A stretch of DNA of 64,000 nucleotides from Agrocybe praecox (lineage: Eukaryota > Basidiomycota > Agaricomycetes > Agaricales > Agrocybaceae). The translations under genes and the position numbers were made by a program. Numbering within the stretch: position 1 is the stretch's first letter; the number at the start of each line of letters is the position of its first letter. Shown here piece after piece: positions 35,841 through 47,205 of this stretch. The stretch lies in NCBI GenBank assembly GCA_964017145.1, contig OZ024842.1, positions 1,364,001-1,428,000 on the forward strand. The letters are read 5' to 3'. The notes below the pieces were generated by a model, which saw only the letters and a list, made by a program, of their open reading frames with translations, was not told the DNA's origin and ran no database searches.

Positions 35841-36988
35841 ATGGCCTATTCATATTCGACATACTACAAATATGGTCTCCCTACGTTTCTAATTATTGTT
35901 ATTGCCTTATATTTGCTCTTCACTGGTGCGTTCGTTGGCATATTTCGAAGGAACGTGTTGACGATTGGATGGATCCTATACTTTTTGTTCTGCAAATCCT
36001 GACAACCACCGTAACTTGTGCACATTACTTGATATGACTTCTCTGCCGCCGACACTGTAATATCGATGAAAACACGCTCAACGATAACCAGGCTCTGGTG
36101 AAGCGTTCAATGTCGGTCGCTTTCTTGAAGAATCTAGTCCATACGCATGGGGTACAACGGGTATTGGGCTCTGCATCGGATTGAGTGTCCTTGGTGCTGG
36201 GTGGTGCGTTAGCTACTCTTCACTCACAACCCACACATTTTGACCAGTATTGACGTCTTCCCAGGGGTATCTTTGTAACAGGCGCATCGATCCTTGGTGG
36301 TGGTGTCCGTGCCCCAAGGATTACCACGAAGAATTTGATCAGGTGGGTCACATATAGCCTTGGTGACGGAGCGCATTCGTCCCTTGTTTTACGCTTCTCC
36401 GACTGCGAATAATTGCATATATGTGGATTTTCTGCCATATTTCATTTTGTTTCTTCAAAGAACGCCCAATTCTTAACTAACAATGCCAACCCGATTATTA
36501 GTATAATTTTCTGCGAAGTAGTGGCTATCTACGGAGTCGTACGTCCTCTCTTTCTATCCATAACTTATCATAGCACCTCATAGCTTGCTCCCAGATTATT
36601 GGAATCGTATACTCAGCAAAACTTGCGCCTCTTTCATCTCTCGAAATCTACACACCACAAAATTACTTCACAGGATTCGCACTATTCTGGGGTGGACTCA
36701 CGGTTGGTGCCTGCAATCTTCTATGTGGTGTTTGCGTTGGGGTCACTGGATCCACCGCTGCCCTTGGTGATGCAGCAGACCCAGATTTGTTTGTCAAGAT
36801 CTTGGTGGTAGAAGTATTCGGAAGTATTTTGGGACTGTTCGGGCTCATTGGTACGTGTTTCTCTAGCATGCAGGGAGAGCCACTCATGATCGTTTCTATT
36901 CGCAGTTGGTTTGTTGATGGTAGGAGCCGCAGAGGACTTCAGGGCCGCAGGAAATGTTCTGGCCGCAGGAGCAGCTTCACTACTTTAA
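35841..36988 (+). CDS. VMA16: V-type ATPase proteolipid subunit c''
   Basis: Membrane-embedded rotor subunit of the vacuolar proton pump. The first exon (35841 to about 35927) encodes [21 protein letters not shown] and the extra N-terminal helix that sets c'' apart from c and c'. Next exons: [73 protein letters not shown], with the essential proton-carrying Glu in FCEVVAIYG, then [22 protein letters not shown] and [40 protein letters not shown]. Five predicted membrane helices, about 205 residues. The first intron is longer than usual here (about 160 nt). Stop at 36988. Confidence 0.94.
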
Positions 36989-37525
36989 TGAACCACATAC
37001 AATACTGTACATGATTTGACCACACGCCATACGATACCATCGTTTGCTACTATAGTAACTTTGCCAGGACTAGTTACAAAGTACGCTCCACAGCGCTCTA
37101 TCATCTTCCCGCGTAATTGAGTTAAGAATCTGTCTGGGCTTCTACTGTTACTACATACATGACGACTGAGTCTACGGGCGTGATTGACATATATAAATCT
37201 TTCATGAATGCGCGAAGATATGAAGCAATTGCAAGAAGTTTTTTTATACAAAGGTATAAGATAGTATATGTGGTACATTATTAATTCTTCGGTTGTAGAC
37301 AGTATATAGAGAATTGCAGTAGTTTGTCACCAAGATAGGACCCTTGAAATATTACGCACAGCGGGTGGAGACGGTCAAAAAATTTCGCATGTCATAATTC
37401 ATAATAGAAAAGTCCACGATTGATGAGTGCATGCGGGCAAGACGTGTCGACCCAAGGGAGACTGGATGCTTTGTAACACGAGGCGAAATAGTCAGTCAAG
37501 CAAGGTCGGGGGATTGGCCATAAGA
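36989..37525. other. Convergent intergenic region
   Basis: 537 bp between VMA16 and the unknown protein gene, both ending here. A minus frame at 36985-37278 has no domain. Nothing else seen. Confidence 0.5.
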
Positions 37526-39525
37526 TTATAGCGCGTCCATATTTACAGAGAGCCCCGAAAAGACACGCAGCGTGACACGGTAGAAGGCCTTTTGAGCGCT
37601 TAACGATTGCTGGGGTTCATTGGGTCTGTCACCGTTCACATCGTTCACATCTTCGGCATCATTGGGACCAAAGACTGCCTCGATAAGCCCCTCCAATTCT
37701 CCGGCACCACCTTGATCTTCTGGGGTGGCTTCAACTTCCTCCTGTCTCCTAGCCTTCTTGTTCACCCATATCCCTACCCATGCCATCAGCAGCTCGAACC
37801 TAACGCGTAATAATATGGAAGGTTGCCGTATCCAGGGTGAGTATACATCTGACTGGTTGTCCGCAGGGGCCTGAATGAAAAGGAAATGGGCAAGTTGGGG
37901 TAACGGTGGGAGAATAAGGGTTGGAAGTATTGGAACTGATGACTGAGTCGTTGTTGACGCAACTGAAGTGGGAGGAAGCATAGATGATTCAAAATTTTGT
38001 AGGGATGCTTCAGGGGATAATACAGATGTCAATGACGATGTAGGTTGTATAGCTTCAGCTTCAGCAGCGGCAGTGTCCTCTATTATTAGGGTGTCAGTCC
38101 TTTCTAGAGGGACTTTGCGCTTCGGTTTAGGCTTTGGCCTTGGTTTCGGTCTTGACGGGGCAACAATATTGCCATTCATAGTCCCATTCACAAGGCTGGA
38201 ATTGGGAGAGGCTTTAATGCCGGAACCTGGCTGCGAGACACGGCGTAAACCACTTCGTGTAGTAGCACACAAGTCAACAGGGATACTTTCTTGTGGTGTT
38301 TGATAAGCCTGAGGGGCAGATTGACCATCAAGTTCTGAAAGAATTTGTTTGCATAAAGCAAGTTTAAAACTAAGCGCCGGTGGTGTAGATGGGAGAAGTG
38401 AAAGAAGAGAACAAAGAGCTTCTTGGTGGGTCGGAAATAAAATCTGAACTTGGTTCCGCGATTGCGTTGGCGGACAAGTTTGAGGAGTAGAGGAAGTGGA
38501 CGAAGTTGATGGTAGCAGGGAGGTTGAGAGATGAGTTAATGTAGACGATGCAAAAGAGGGAAGATTTAGGTAATTGAATTGCGTGAGGTTAATTAACTAA
38601 AATAGAATTGAAATAGGGTTTCGGGTAGAGTGAGGTTGATGACCTACGAGTAAAAGGAGACGGATGCCAGTTTTCCTGCGACGTGCGTCTTTTTGATGAA
38701 AAGCATAAAAGATAACTTTAAGAGGTTCAGATGCATCCCATCGCATCATACTTCCTATCGGCGGTGGCGGGAGTTCTTTCAATAACATAGGTGAGTGTTT
38801 AGCTGTAAAGAGTTAATAGAAATGTAGTACTGAATTTACAGGAGTGACATACGCGATCCCGATATCTGTGCTGCTTCTGCGTCTTTCTCAAAGAAAGTTA
38901 CTAGCCACTCAAGAAGAAACCATGAGTCTTCCCCTACAGCAGCTTCGTCTGAGGACCATTCGCCTATTCTGTCAGATGAAGACGCATTGGTTTGCTTTCC
39001 TCGTCCTTTCACTGGAGTGCCAAACATCTGCATCGTCTTCTTAGTGTATCCTGGCTTTAACACTTCCCACATATTCCTTGCTTTACGAATTGCTGATACC
39101 TGGTTGAATACCGGACTATCCACATACTCACACTCATATTCCGGCGCGTTTCGTGACTCCGGAAATGCAGGAAGAACATCAGCGAATGCAGATGGACCGT
39201 TTGTCGTGAGGAAGGCGTATAACAGACGGCGAGAAGCCTGAACAGTCTCAGGAGTAAGCACCAATGCAGACTTTCCCTGCTTTACTATCTTGCGGGGTGA
39301 CTGCAATAGCAGTTTTGCGGGGTCGAAGGAAGGGTCGTCCAAATTATACGCGCGATCTGAGGGGTGCAAGGCGAAAAAAAAGAGGTGTAAGAGATGGATA
39401 ACGGAGGGTTTGTGGTAATCTGCGCGCATTTGATCAAGTGCCAAAATTGCACTCTCAAAGTGGCCTTCCTCTAAAGAATTATCGATGGTCTGTCGTAGAC
39501 TTCTGGACATCCCCATGATAGCCAT
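37526..39525 (-). CDS. Conserved-looking protein of unknown function
   Basis: About 620 residues; I do not recognise the family. The start at 39525 (MAIMGMSRSLRQTIDNSL) opens an alpha-helical N-terminal half (EEGHFESAILALDQMRADYH, HLLHLFFFALHPSDRAY) reminiscent of helical-repeat scaffolds. Exon 2 begins after a GTATGT...ACAG intron near 38782-38850 and reads MLLKELPPPPIGSMMRWD; a second intron (about 38591-38646, GTAGGT donor) joins to LINLTQFNYLNLPSF. The middle is low complexity (Ser/Thr, Pro, and a KPKPKPKR basic patch). The C-terminal part returns to order: LAHFLFIQAPADNQSDVYSPWI, LRVRFELLMAWVGIWV, and ends SGLSVNMDAL. Exon joins are consistent, so it is a real gene rather than a chance frame. 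It shares a 100-bp divergent promoter with the CUE-domain gene. Confidence 0.7.
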
Positions 39526-39625
39526 GGTGGCAGAAAATTAAGAACGCGTTGTCACGACCTGTCACGTTTCACGGGGTTCTATCACCATGACTGTGACTGT
39601 GTAGTCGAATCTGGTAGTAACTATC
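39526..39625. promoter_or_regulatory. 100-bp bidirectional promoter
   Basis: Only 100 bp separate the start codons of the unknown protein and the CUE-domain gene. Contains GTCACGACCTGTCACG, a short direct repeat of GTCACG, near 39551-39570. Confidence 0.5.
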
Positions 39626-41045
39626 ATGACTACGACCACAACCACCATGTCCTCCTCTCCTCCTCCTCAGCCTCAAACTACCCCTCCTCCTCCAACCAAT
39701 ATTGCACAAAATGAGGATCCAATTCTTGCTGCCCTCAGAGCAATGTTTCCAGATTACGATGATCTTATCCTGTGCGTAATCTTGCTTCTTTCAACTTCAT
39801 TAATTACCGTTGACGTTATCACGCAGTCGGTCGGTTCTACAATCATCAGGAGGAAATCAGGACCGTGCCATCGACACCTTACTTGGTATGAGCGATCCAG
39901 AATATCGTAGCGACCAACCTCAGCCGGGTCCAAATGATAACGTCAACAACCCCGCCCCCGTCCTGGTGCGTTCATTGATCCAGTGATCCGCCTTCTCATC
40001 AGTTTTCATCTTATCTTATCAATTACAGACCCAGGAAGAGTTGGATGAGCAATTCGCCCGCCAGCTCGTTCTCGCAGAACAACAGCAACAGAATGCAGAA
40101 TGGCTGGCCAATAATCAAGGAAGAACCCCGCGCGTGAACTACGCCACCCGTCCGGGGTCCGGATGGAACCCTCCGCAGCAATCGCAGCAGAACCAGGGAC
40201 CCAGTGAATTCCAAGAGCAGTTTGCCAAGATCGCGGAGAGTATGTCACCGTATTTTTTGACAGCCCAAAATATCTTTGTGATTGACGCTATTCTTTTAGC
40301 TGGAAAGAAGACCTTTGGAAGTTTGTTCTCTAAGGTGAAAGCGAAGATCCAAGAGTTTGAAACGGGGAAGTCTGTATTGATCTCCAATCCTTAACTAATT
40401 ATCGTTCTCATTAAATCGCTTTCTAGACCTTCTACGTCAAACCAAGATCAACAACAAGAATGGAGTCCTCCTGTTGGCCAACCTCCTGTGCAGGCAGCTT
40501 ATTATGACCCCAACCCACCATCAAATAACATTGCAACAAATTCGAGAAGTAGGCCACCACCTTCACAAACTACGGCAGTAGTGCAAGGATATGACATGAG
40601 TAAGTGTATAATTGATTTTTCTTTGGTTCAAACCCCTTTGACGTTTCGTTTACGCAAACAGCATCACCACCCACGAGTACTTCACCATCGCCACCTCCCA
40701 CCCAACCTCAGGCTCCCACCATTCAACGACAACCATCACCTATCATAACTCCTGCTCCGTCTACTATAGATGCCGGTGAGCATTTTGTGTGACCTTTTGA
40801 TATCCAATCATTAATTATCACCTTGTTCAATAGGCAAACTCGGACTCCTCCCAAAGCGTCCAGTTTCTCTCCTTCCTGATCCAAATCCAATTGCGGGATC
40901 AAGCAGTACAGGTGGTCCTACTCCAAGTAGTGCTGGTACAGCGACTATTAACACATCACATGAGCGACACGATGATGATTATAACTCGGATGACGGCCTA
41001 GAATATGCAGAAAACCCTTTTGAGGATTCGACGGGGAAGAAATAA
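39626..41045 (+). CDS. CUE-domain ubiquitin-binding protein (Cue5-like)
   Basis: Probable ubiquitin receptor. Exon 1 (39626 to about 39771) encodes a Thr/Pro-rich start and LAALRAMFPDYDDLIL; a GTGCGT...GCAG intron joins to RSVLQSSGGNQDRAIDTLLGMSDPEY. This is a full CUE domain with both ubiquitin-contact signatures (MFP and the di-Leu LL). Next come TQEELDEQFARQLVLAEQQQ, WLANNQGR, then GKKTFGSLFSKVKAKIQEFE, a helical pair shared by fungal Cue5-like proteins, and a Pro/Ser-rich tail to YAENPFEDSTGKK, stop 41045. Cue5 links ubiquitinated cargo to Atg8 in yeast; I see no clear W-x-x-L Atg8-binding motif here, so that role is uncertain. About eight exons, about 330 residues. Confidence 0.84.
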
Positions 41046-41242
41046 ACATATAAAGGAGAGCATCTGCGCACTTCAACTTCTATGGAGAAGCTATCTGGAT
41101 TTTTGACGACTCACGGACTTTGAATAGGAGCGTATGTATATATTGTAGTATAAATTGGATGTAAGTATGATATGTGTAATTTATGCCTATCTGTTGCTTC
41201 ATTACTCTAGAAACACACGGCCAGCATTTTTGTCTCTAATAT

Positions 41243-43401
41243 CTATTTTCTCCTCTTTTTACCACTGGCGCCTTCTCCGGAATCAGCCTTTCTTTTACCA
41301 ACGCCAACAGGATTTGTTTTCGAGTTTTTCTCCTCTTCTTTTTCCTTTGCTGTTGCTTGTTGCAAGGTTTGGGCTGCACATTTTCTAACGTCCTCCAGCA
41401 CGCGTTTCTCGCCAATGCGCACGACAAGAGCAAGCCGCAGATTGAGACTCGGGATGTTTTCCATCGCGAGTCCACCGTCGGAGCTTGCGTCTTTGACTGT
41501 TTGTAGGTCCTCCTGGATAGAGTATACATGGGTGAGCAGAAGTACCCACAGAGACTGTCACCGAGAAGACAAGATCGAGGGACCCACCTCTAAACTTGTT
41601 GCATACTGCGCCTTCTTTTGCTCCAAGACGCTGCACACGATGCGTAGGGTTTTTGAATCCGTGGTGGGTTTTGGTGGCTTACCCTTACTCTTCGCGCGCG
41701 TCCATTCAGCATCAGCGAGTAACATGAGACGTATGAAGGATAGCAAGAGCGCAGGTAACGGATAGTCTGGGTCCGCAGAAGGATGCTCAATCGTGAAGGT
41801 GCTGCAAAAGATGGTCAATAAACGAGCCTCCACAATTATAATGCATATTATAACATACTCATCTCCGCCCTCCTCAAGCCACCAGTCAATTCTTTCATCA
41901 AAGTCATTTGCTATGAACGTTTTGGAATTGCTTGAACTAGCTTCGTTATTCAGGGCAGCTAATGTGCATTGTACGACAAGATCCGCGCGTATTTCGGTCA
42001 CGTCGCCGGGATTTCCGAATTCTCCTGGAGCGTATGGCAGCGGGAGATAATCGACATGTCCGAATCCCCGTAAGAGTTCTGAGTTGGGCAAATCGCCGTA
42101 AGTGTTCCACTATATGGACGTTTGAAAAAATGCACATCAATATACTTCTGTGACCCTCAAATTGTAGGAAACGTACGATTTGCTCCCCTGCTTTGATCGG
42201 CCTAGTGGAAACCATCCGAAGGCAGTCTGTTTCATGGAACAGCTTGACCTGTAGAAACCACGCATATAAGTTTTGGTTACGATGGTTAATGATATAAACG
42301 CACATTTTCGGTTTTATATCTTGCATTGAGAATGTCAGCAAGGGGGACCATGGCTACTTCTGGGGCGCTTTCTTCCTCCTCATCCTCTTCTTCAGATTCT
42401 TCCCGGTGATCGCGGCCATGTTCCTGTCCTTCTGCAGGTTGCTCGGATGTACCAGGTTCGTCGACGTCCATCGCACTCCCCAAGCTTGAATTGCCGACAT
42501 CAGCTATGGATTCAGAATGGTGCTTCTTTTCTTCGTGGTCTTCGTCGTCGCTATCTGGTTCCTCGGTCTCTAGCGTGAAGCTGCGTGACAAGATTCGCGT
42601 GCCCATCATATGATGTGCGTCAAGAGAGTAATATGTGGCCATATCTTCCTGTCTGAATAGGTCCGGACGACTCTTGAAATCACATTAGACTCGGTGGGTG
42701 AAGGTCAGCATGAAGATGTACCTGAATAGCTAGGACAACTTTCTCTGCATAGTCTTTTTCAGCCTCTTCTTTTCCTAATTTTTCTATGAACGAATCAGAA
42801 AAAATCAGAATGATACACCCAAAGGAATTGGGTAAGTTGAAGGAAGAACAGACCTACCACTGATGTGCCTTTGAGCTCCTCCAACTCGGCTTCATTCCAA
42901 AACATCGGGGTATCGAACTTGGTCGGCATCATGTCTATAGATGTGCATTTTCGAGATGGCTATTAGTAATTCAGCTGAGCAAACGTGTACAGATCGCGCA
43001 CCCAAATATGCGGACCATTTTGACTGTGCGCCCTGAGCTGCTTCCCACATCATGCAAAGCATCAGACCTGACCATCCTCGGTGTAGTTTAAAGTGCTTCC
43101 ATGCTGTAGGCCCGAATTTCGACGGTAGCGAACTTGTACGCGTCGACAAGATTAGGGAGCGCGGAACAGAGAATAAGACGTGATTTTCCTGCTCAATGAA
43201 ATTAAAACGTTAGCTCTGTAAAATGCGGCATCCTTCCAGCACAAGCAATCAAAATGGACGCACGGGAATGTCAAGAAGAGCTATAGCACCACGACCTCCT
43301 TCTGAAGCAGGTAGCTGTACGACATCCATAGCCGCTGTGTCGATGTATCCATTTTGAGATTGAAACCAGGAGAAAAAAGGCTGGATTTCCAGGGAAGGCA
43401 T
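41243..43401 (-). CDS. SET-domain protein methyltransferase, SETD6/Rkm4-like
   Basis: Lysine methyltransferase of the Rubisco-LSMT/SETD6 branch; yeast Rkm4 acts on ribosomal protein L42. The start at 43401 (MPSLEIQPFFSWFQSQNGYID) matches the family opening; an in-frame ATG 51 bp upstream is less likely. The N-SET part reads LPASEGGRGAIALLDIPENHVLFSVPRSLILS. The split SET carries an acidic, variable insert (EESEEEDEEEESAPE) and then MVPLADILNARYKTENV, RPIKAGEQI and, across a GTACGT...ATAG intron, WNTYGDLPNSELLRGFGHVDY, the diagnostic AdoMet/lysine-channel end of SET. The Rubis-subs-bind C-terminal domain follows, with a Lys-rich tail ending GKKRRK at 41243, possibly a nuclear signal. About 520 residues and about nine introns. 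Confidence 0.88.
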
Positions 43402-44625
43402 GCTAGCCAATATTTTATGATGTAGTAGTGCACAATGAAAATGAAAATTCAATGGACCATTTCATGCCGAATTTGCCGGACTCTCAATTTGTAGAGAACT
43501 TCCCACGCTCCCAACAGGAATGGCTTGTGAAGGCGCCTAAATCGGTTTAACTCTCCAATTCAATGGGTCACGATTTTTATTATATCCAAGATAGGTATAA
43601 CAAAAAAAAGCCCTCATTCAGGTGTTTACGTTCGGCTCTCATCCCTTACTCTTCCTTTACTTTGCGCAGCAACTCCCTGGATCAACCCAGGTCCTAGATT
43701 GTTCCAATAACTGTTGCGTGTAGAAATTCAGACTGATTGCAATCTCATAGTTCCGGATTCTTTGCAAAGATTGTGCCTAGGACAATTTCTTAGGGTCTCT
43801 TTATGTGCTCATCTCTGGTCTATACCTTCTTGAAGTATTTCCGCTTCAGCGGATAAATCGGACTCTGAGCTGTGGGGCTCGATCCACGTTATTATCTCGC
43901 TGTCTTCCTCGGACTACCCGCTTTAGCAAGTCAAACTAGGCGACGATTGATTGTATCATACAGCGTTCCTTTGGACTATGCTCACTGGGTTTAACATGTT
44001 ATCTTATGCTGTTGACCCTTGCCTCGCCGGTACCGCATTGTAAGCTTCTGCCATCTTCATAGACTCCAAGAAAGACCAGAATTCTCTCTAGCTTAACGTT
44101 TACTTCAAGAAAGCTTTCATCTACAGGTATCATACCATCTTGTCGGGTGCCCCAGTCGATCTTATGCTGTTCACAAAGGAGACAACTTCGTGCCAGTAAA
44201 CTGCAGCCGGAGACCACGCCAGTCCTTTGATTCTGTGCAAGGGCCTCTCAAATTTCGCCTTTAGGCTTTATCATTCTTGAAGATATGGCTCATTTTGCCT
44301 GCGGGTATATGCAGAATTTTGTAATATGCTCATATGGCTTCCGTAGGCTCACATGGTCCGCTTACCGTTATCTACCATCCATGTGCTCAGGAAACTAATG
44401 ATCTACCCCAAAAGGGCTACCACTTCACTTCCTTATGAAGAGGACATGAGTTGATCTGACGGATTTTGATGATGCGCCATTCATACTAGGTACAAGAAAT
44501 CCTTCTACTACACGTCCCCATAGTATTTTTTCGAACTAAATTTCATTATTATCGAGGCATCTTTATAGGAAGCACGTCAAAGGCACATATTCCACTACTT
44601 CCAGCGCCACTTCAAGTATTTAATT
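43402..44625. other. Intergenic region, 1.2 kb
   Basis: Between the SET gene start and a small membrane ORF. One minus frame at 43999-44217 (72 residues) without a domain. No repeats or RNA gene seen. May hold the promoter of both neighbours. Confidence 0.4.
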
Positions 44626-45052
44626 ATGCAAGCTTCAGTCGACGCAAATGCGAAGTAAGTACTCGAACGATTGAGGCATGAGAAATACATATTTTATTGG
44701 AACTCAAATAATCATTTGTGCTCATCTATATAGCGTATTTCCATTACTCTTGCTCGTATGCATACTTATTTACGTTCTTCTGCCATTCTACCGTCAACCT
44801 AGTACTCCGATGATCCCGCCGAATACCTGGCTATGGAGTATGAGCTCTGCTTGGAACGAGCATGACCTCTTTGCTGAATACGTCCGTGCAGACAATGAGG
44901 TCAATAAGGATATTCTCTTCCTATCGCTCGCCTTGATCCCGCGACGCTTCAAAACTGCCTTTCAAGCTTCTCGAAAAGATTTGATACTGATAAATTGTAA
45001 GTCGGGCCGTACAAGACAGTTGTACCTTGAAAATTTTCATGCTAATTGCTGA
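44626..45052 (+). CDS. Small putative membrane protein, unknown
   Basis: A two-exon model: MQASVDANA from 44626, a GTAAGT...TATAG intron (about 44655-44732), then NVFPLLLLVCILIYVLLPFY, a clear single transmembrane helix, and a charged soluble tail (WNEHDLFAEYVRADNEVNKD, IPRRFKTAFQASRKDLILIN). A GTAAGT donor just after LILIN would change the last 20 residues; without it the stop is at 45052. About 120 residues. The splice signals and helix make it plausible, but I recognise no family and it could be a fragment or part of a longer transcript. Confidence 0.4.
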
Positions 45053-45425
45053 ATATATTGTTCCTTGATCACTTCTAGAACGACCAGGCAATGCAGGTTA
45101 GATAGAGATACATAAGGTTGATACTTCTCGTCATTCATGGCCGGCCTGCAGCATAGTTAAAAATGAAAAATAGTTTCCAGTAATATTCTATGATAAATAG
45201 AAATAAAGCGGCTGATTTTTATCAAGTATTCATTGAGAGTACTAGTAGATGATGGAAAGCTTGCAGGTGCTGAAGGCAAAATGACCGTGAGAACGGGCTT
45301 GATTTACATGTGCCACGGTCATGTCAATAACCACCATCACTGGTTCTGCTACTATTTACAACCGCATTGGACCGGTGTCTCCCAGTACAGGACCCACCAA
45401 GCAACAGGATCGAGTCCTTTTTTGA
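45053..45425. other. Intergenic region before CRAL-TRIO gene
   Basis: 373 bp. A plus frame at 45233-45454 overlaps the CRAL-TRIO start out of frame and has no domain. Probably leader and promoter of the next gene. Confidence 0.4.
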
Positions 45426-46961
45426 ATGGAAACGCGCAGGCGACTACAAACTAATCGAGATGCGCTATTAGAGCAATACCACTCTAATTTGGAGGACATT
45501 TACACTCTACAGGACACTTTAATCCGGGACATCCTGCCTTCTGTCACCGACGAGCTTGGGCTTAGTCTAGAGGTCCAGGAATGGGCAGAGGAATGGCTTT
45601 CTGATACACGTACGTAAGGTCATCTTTTGTAGAACCACTTCATCATGAGTAACAGCAGTGTGCTAAGCCTCCATGTTCCGCCTCGCAAGGGTGAGCACTT
45701 TTCGAGTTCTTGTACTCCGCTGACAACGAGTAGCAAGCGTTCTGATTTACGTCGTACTTACAGCGCAATAAGTTTACACGATCGTTCTCTTTGGAAGCAA
45801 TTCAAAAAACTTTATTATGGCGCATAGAAAATCTATGGCCGTCAGAACCTCCGTCGCCGATTCCAAACCTTCATTGTCTTCCATCGGACATCCGTGATCC
45901 TTTAGGCAGGCCAATACTAGTACTTGAAGTAACTCCAGTCGATGAGCCTGTGGATTCGCAAAAGCGCTCCATCATTAGGGTGTTTGAACAACTTAGGCTG
46001 CATCTAAGGTCACTTTACGATAGTTCAGAAAACGACGCGCGGCCGCCTTTACAATATGTCGTATTACTGGATTTAGCACGACTATCTCTTCAGAGCATAG
46101 TAACGTATTCAAACATCCTGCTGTAATTTTTGCACTAATCATAGCACAGAACATCGATCTCTTTACATGGACTATTCGCGAAGTCATTCCACGCTTTTCT
46201 GGAATGATTGCAGCAGGTGAGATTTTAATCGACTTTAATGAGAACGTCTCACTTGACATAGTCCGCCAGTTTTCATGCTCAATTATTCTTGGACACATTC
46301 AGGTCTTTGGAGTATCTTTAAGTGCGTTTGTCATCCCAAGATTTTTGCCCCAATTAAACTCGTTTCTGCTGCGCAGACGTCTTTTACCAGAGACCGCGCT
46401 TTCTCGCGTTTTCTTTCCGTCAAACAAGGAACTCAAAGAATACTTCTCCCCCTCGGCCTTACCACAAGGTATGTCAGCCAAATAGCATATTCTGTCTTCC
46501 CCAAATGTGATTCAATTTACTTAGACTACGGCGGGAATCTACCTACGTTGGCACTCTTGGAGGATCCTGTACGGCCACCACCACCACCAGCTCTCGAAAC
46601 ACCGTTGGAGAGCACTCCAATAGAACCTGAAGAAATTCCTGTGACGGCGACTCTCAATTCACCATCAAGCTCAATATCATGGTTATCCCCGACTTCCCTT
46701 CTAAACCCCTTCTTTGGTTATCCCGTGGTACCAGCGACGAAACGCGGTCCTCCATCTTTTCAGCATGGTCGCCGTCGGAAAAGAGATCTTGTGAAGACTT
46801 TATTAATGCTCTTTTGGATGCGCTGGCGCAAACACATCACACTGGGACTCTGTTTTACCCTGATAGTAATCACTTTACGAGTTACATTACGGAAAGGTTT
46901 TCTCCAACTTCCTCGTCGCTGGCTTCTGGCCAATAGACGCCCACTTATTCCTAGTCTATAA
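45426..46961 (+). CDS. CRAL-TRIO (Sec14-like) protein with C-terminal membrane anchor
   Basis: Lipid-binding protein, about 400 residues. Exon 1 (45426-45609) encodes METRRRLQTNRDALLEQYHS and ends DELGLSLEVQEWAEEWLSDT. A 23-nt exon (45668-45690) adds PSMFRLAR and joins at 45764 to RNKFTRSFSLEAIQKTLLWR, the CRAL-TRIO N-terminal helix. The lipid pocket follows: PLGRPILVLEVTPVDEPVDS, QYVVLLDLARLSLQSI, DLFTWTIREVIPRFSGMIAAV, FMLNYSWTHSGLWSIFKRLLP, ALSRVFFPSNKELKEYF and ALPQDYGGNLPTL, joined by four GT-AG introns. A Pro-rich linker leads to a membrane helix (HITLGLCFTLIVITLRVTL) near the end, so it is probably tail-anchored in an internal membrane. Ligand unknown. Confidence 0.86.
45668..45690 (+). 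other. 23-nt micro-exon of CRAL-TRIO gene
   Basis: Bounded by CTAAG acceptor and GGGTGAGC donor. It is the only join that keeps the frame between the 45609 and 45764 exon ends without a stop; using the nearer CAG acceptor at 45659 gives TAA. Confidence 0.7.
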
Positions 46962-47205
46962 CACTGGCGTATATTTCTTCGTAACGGACTGAATCACCGT
47001 CTTGTACGGAATTAATAATTTAAGGGTGATTACAAAAAGGGAAGACTTCCTCCGGCGGGCAGCCCAAATTGGTATCAATTACAAAATGTGTCATGAACAT
47101 CCGAGTCTAAAGCGTCGAATAGCGGAAGACGTGAAAGCCTTATGAATGCCATTCAGACGGCACTCAAGAGACGACGTCGAATATCATTACGTGGTTAGCA
47201 ATAAG

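Noticed and set aside
45426..45830. Suspected frameshift or pseudogene in the CRAL-TRIO gene
   Set aside because: A 23-nt micro-exon restores a continuous frame with family-typical residues, so no break is needed.
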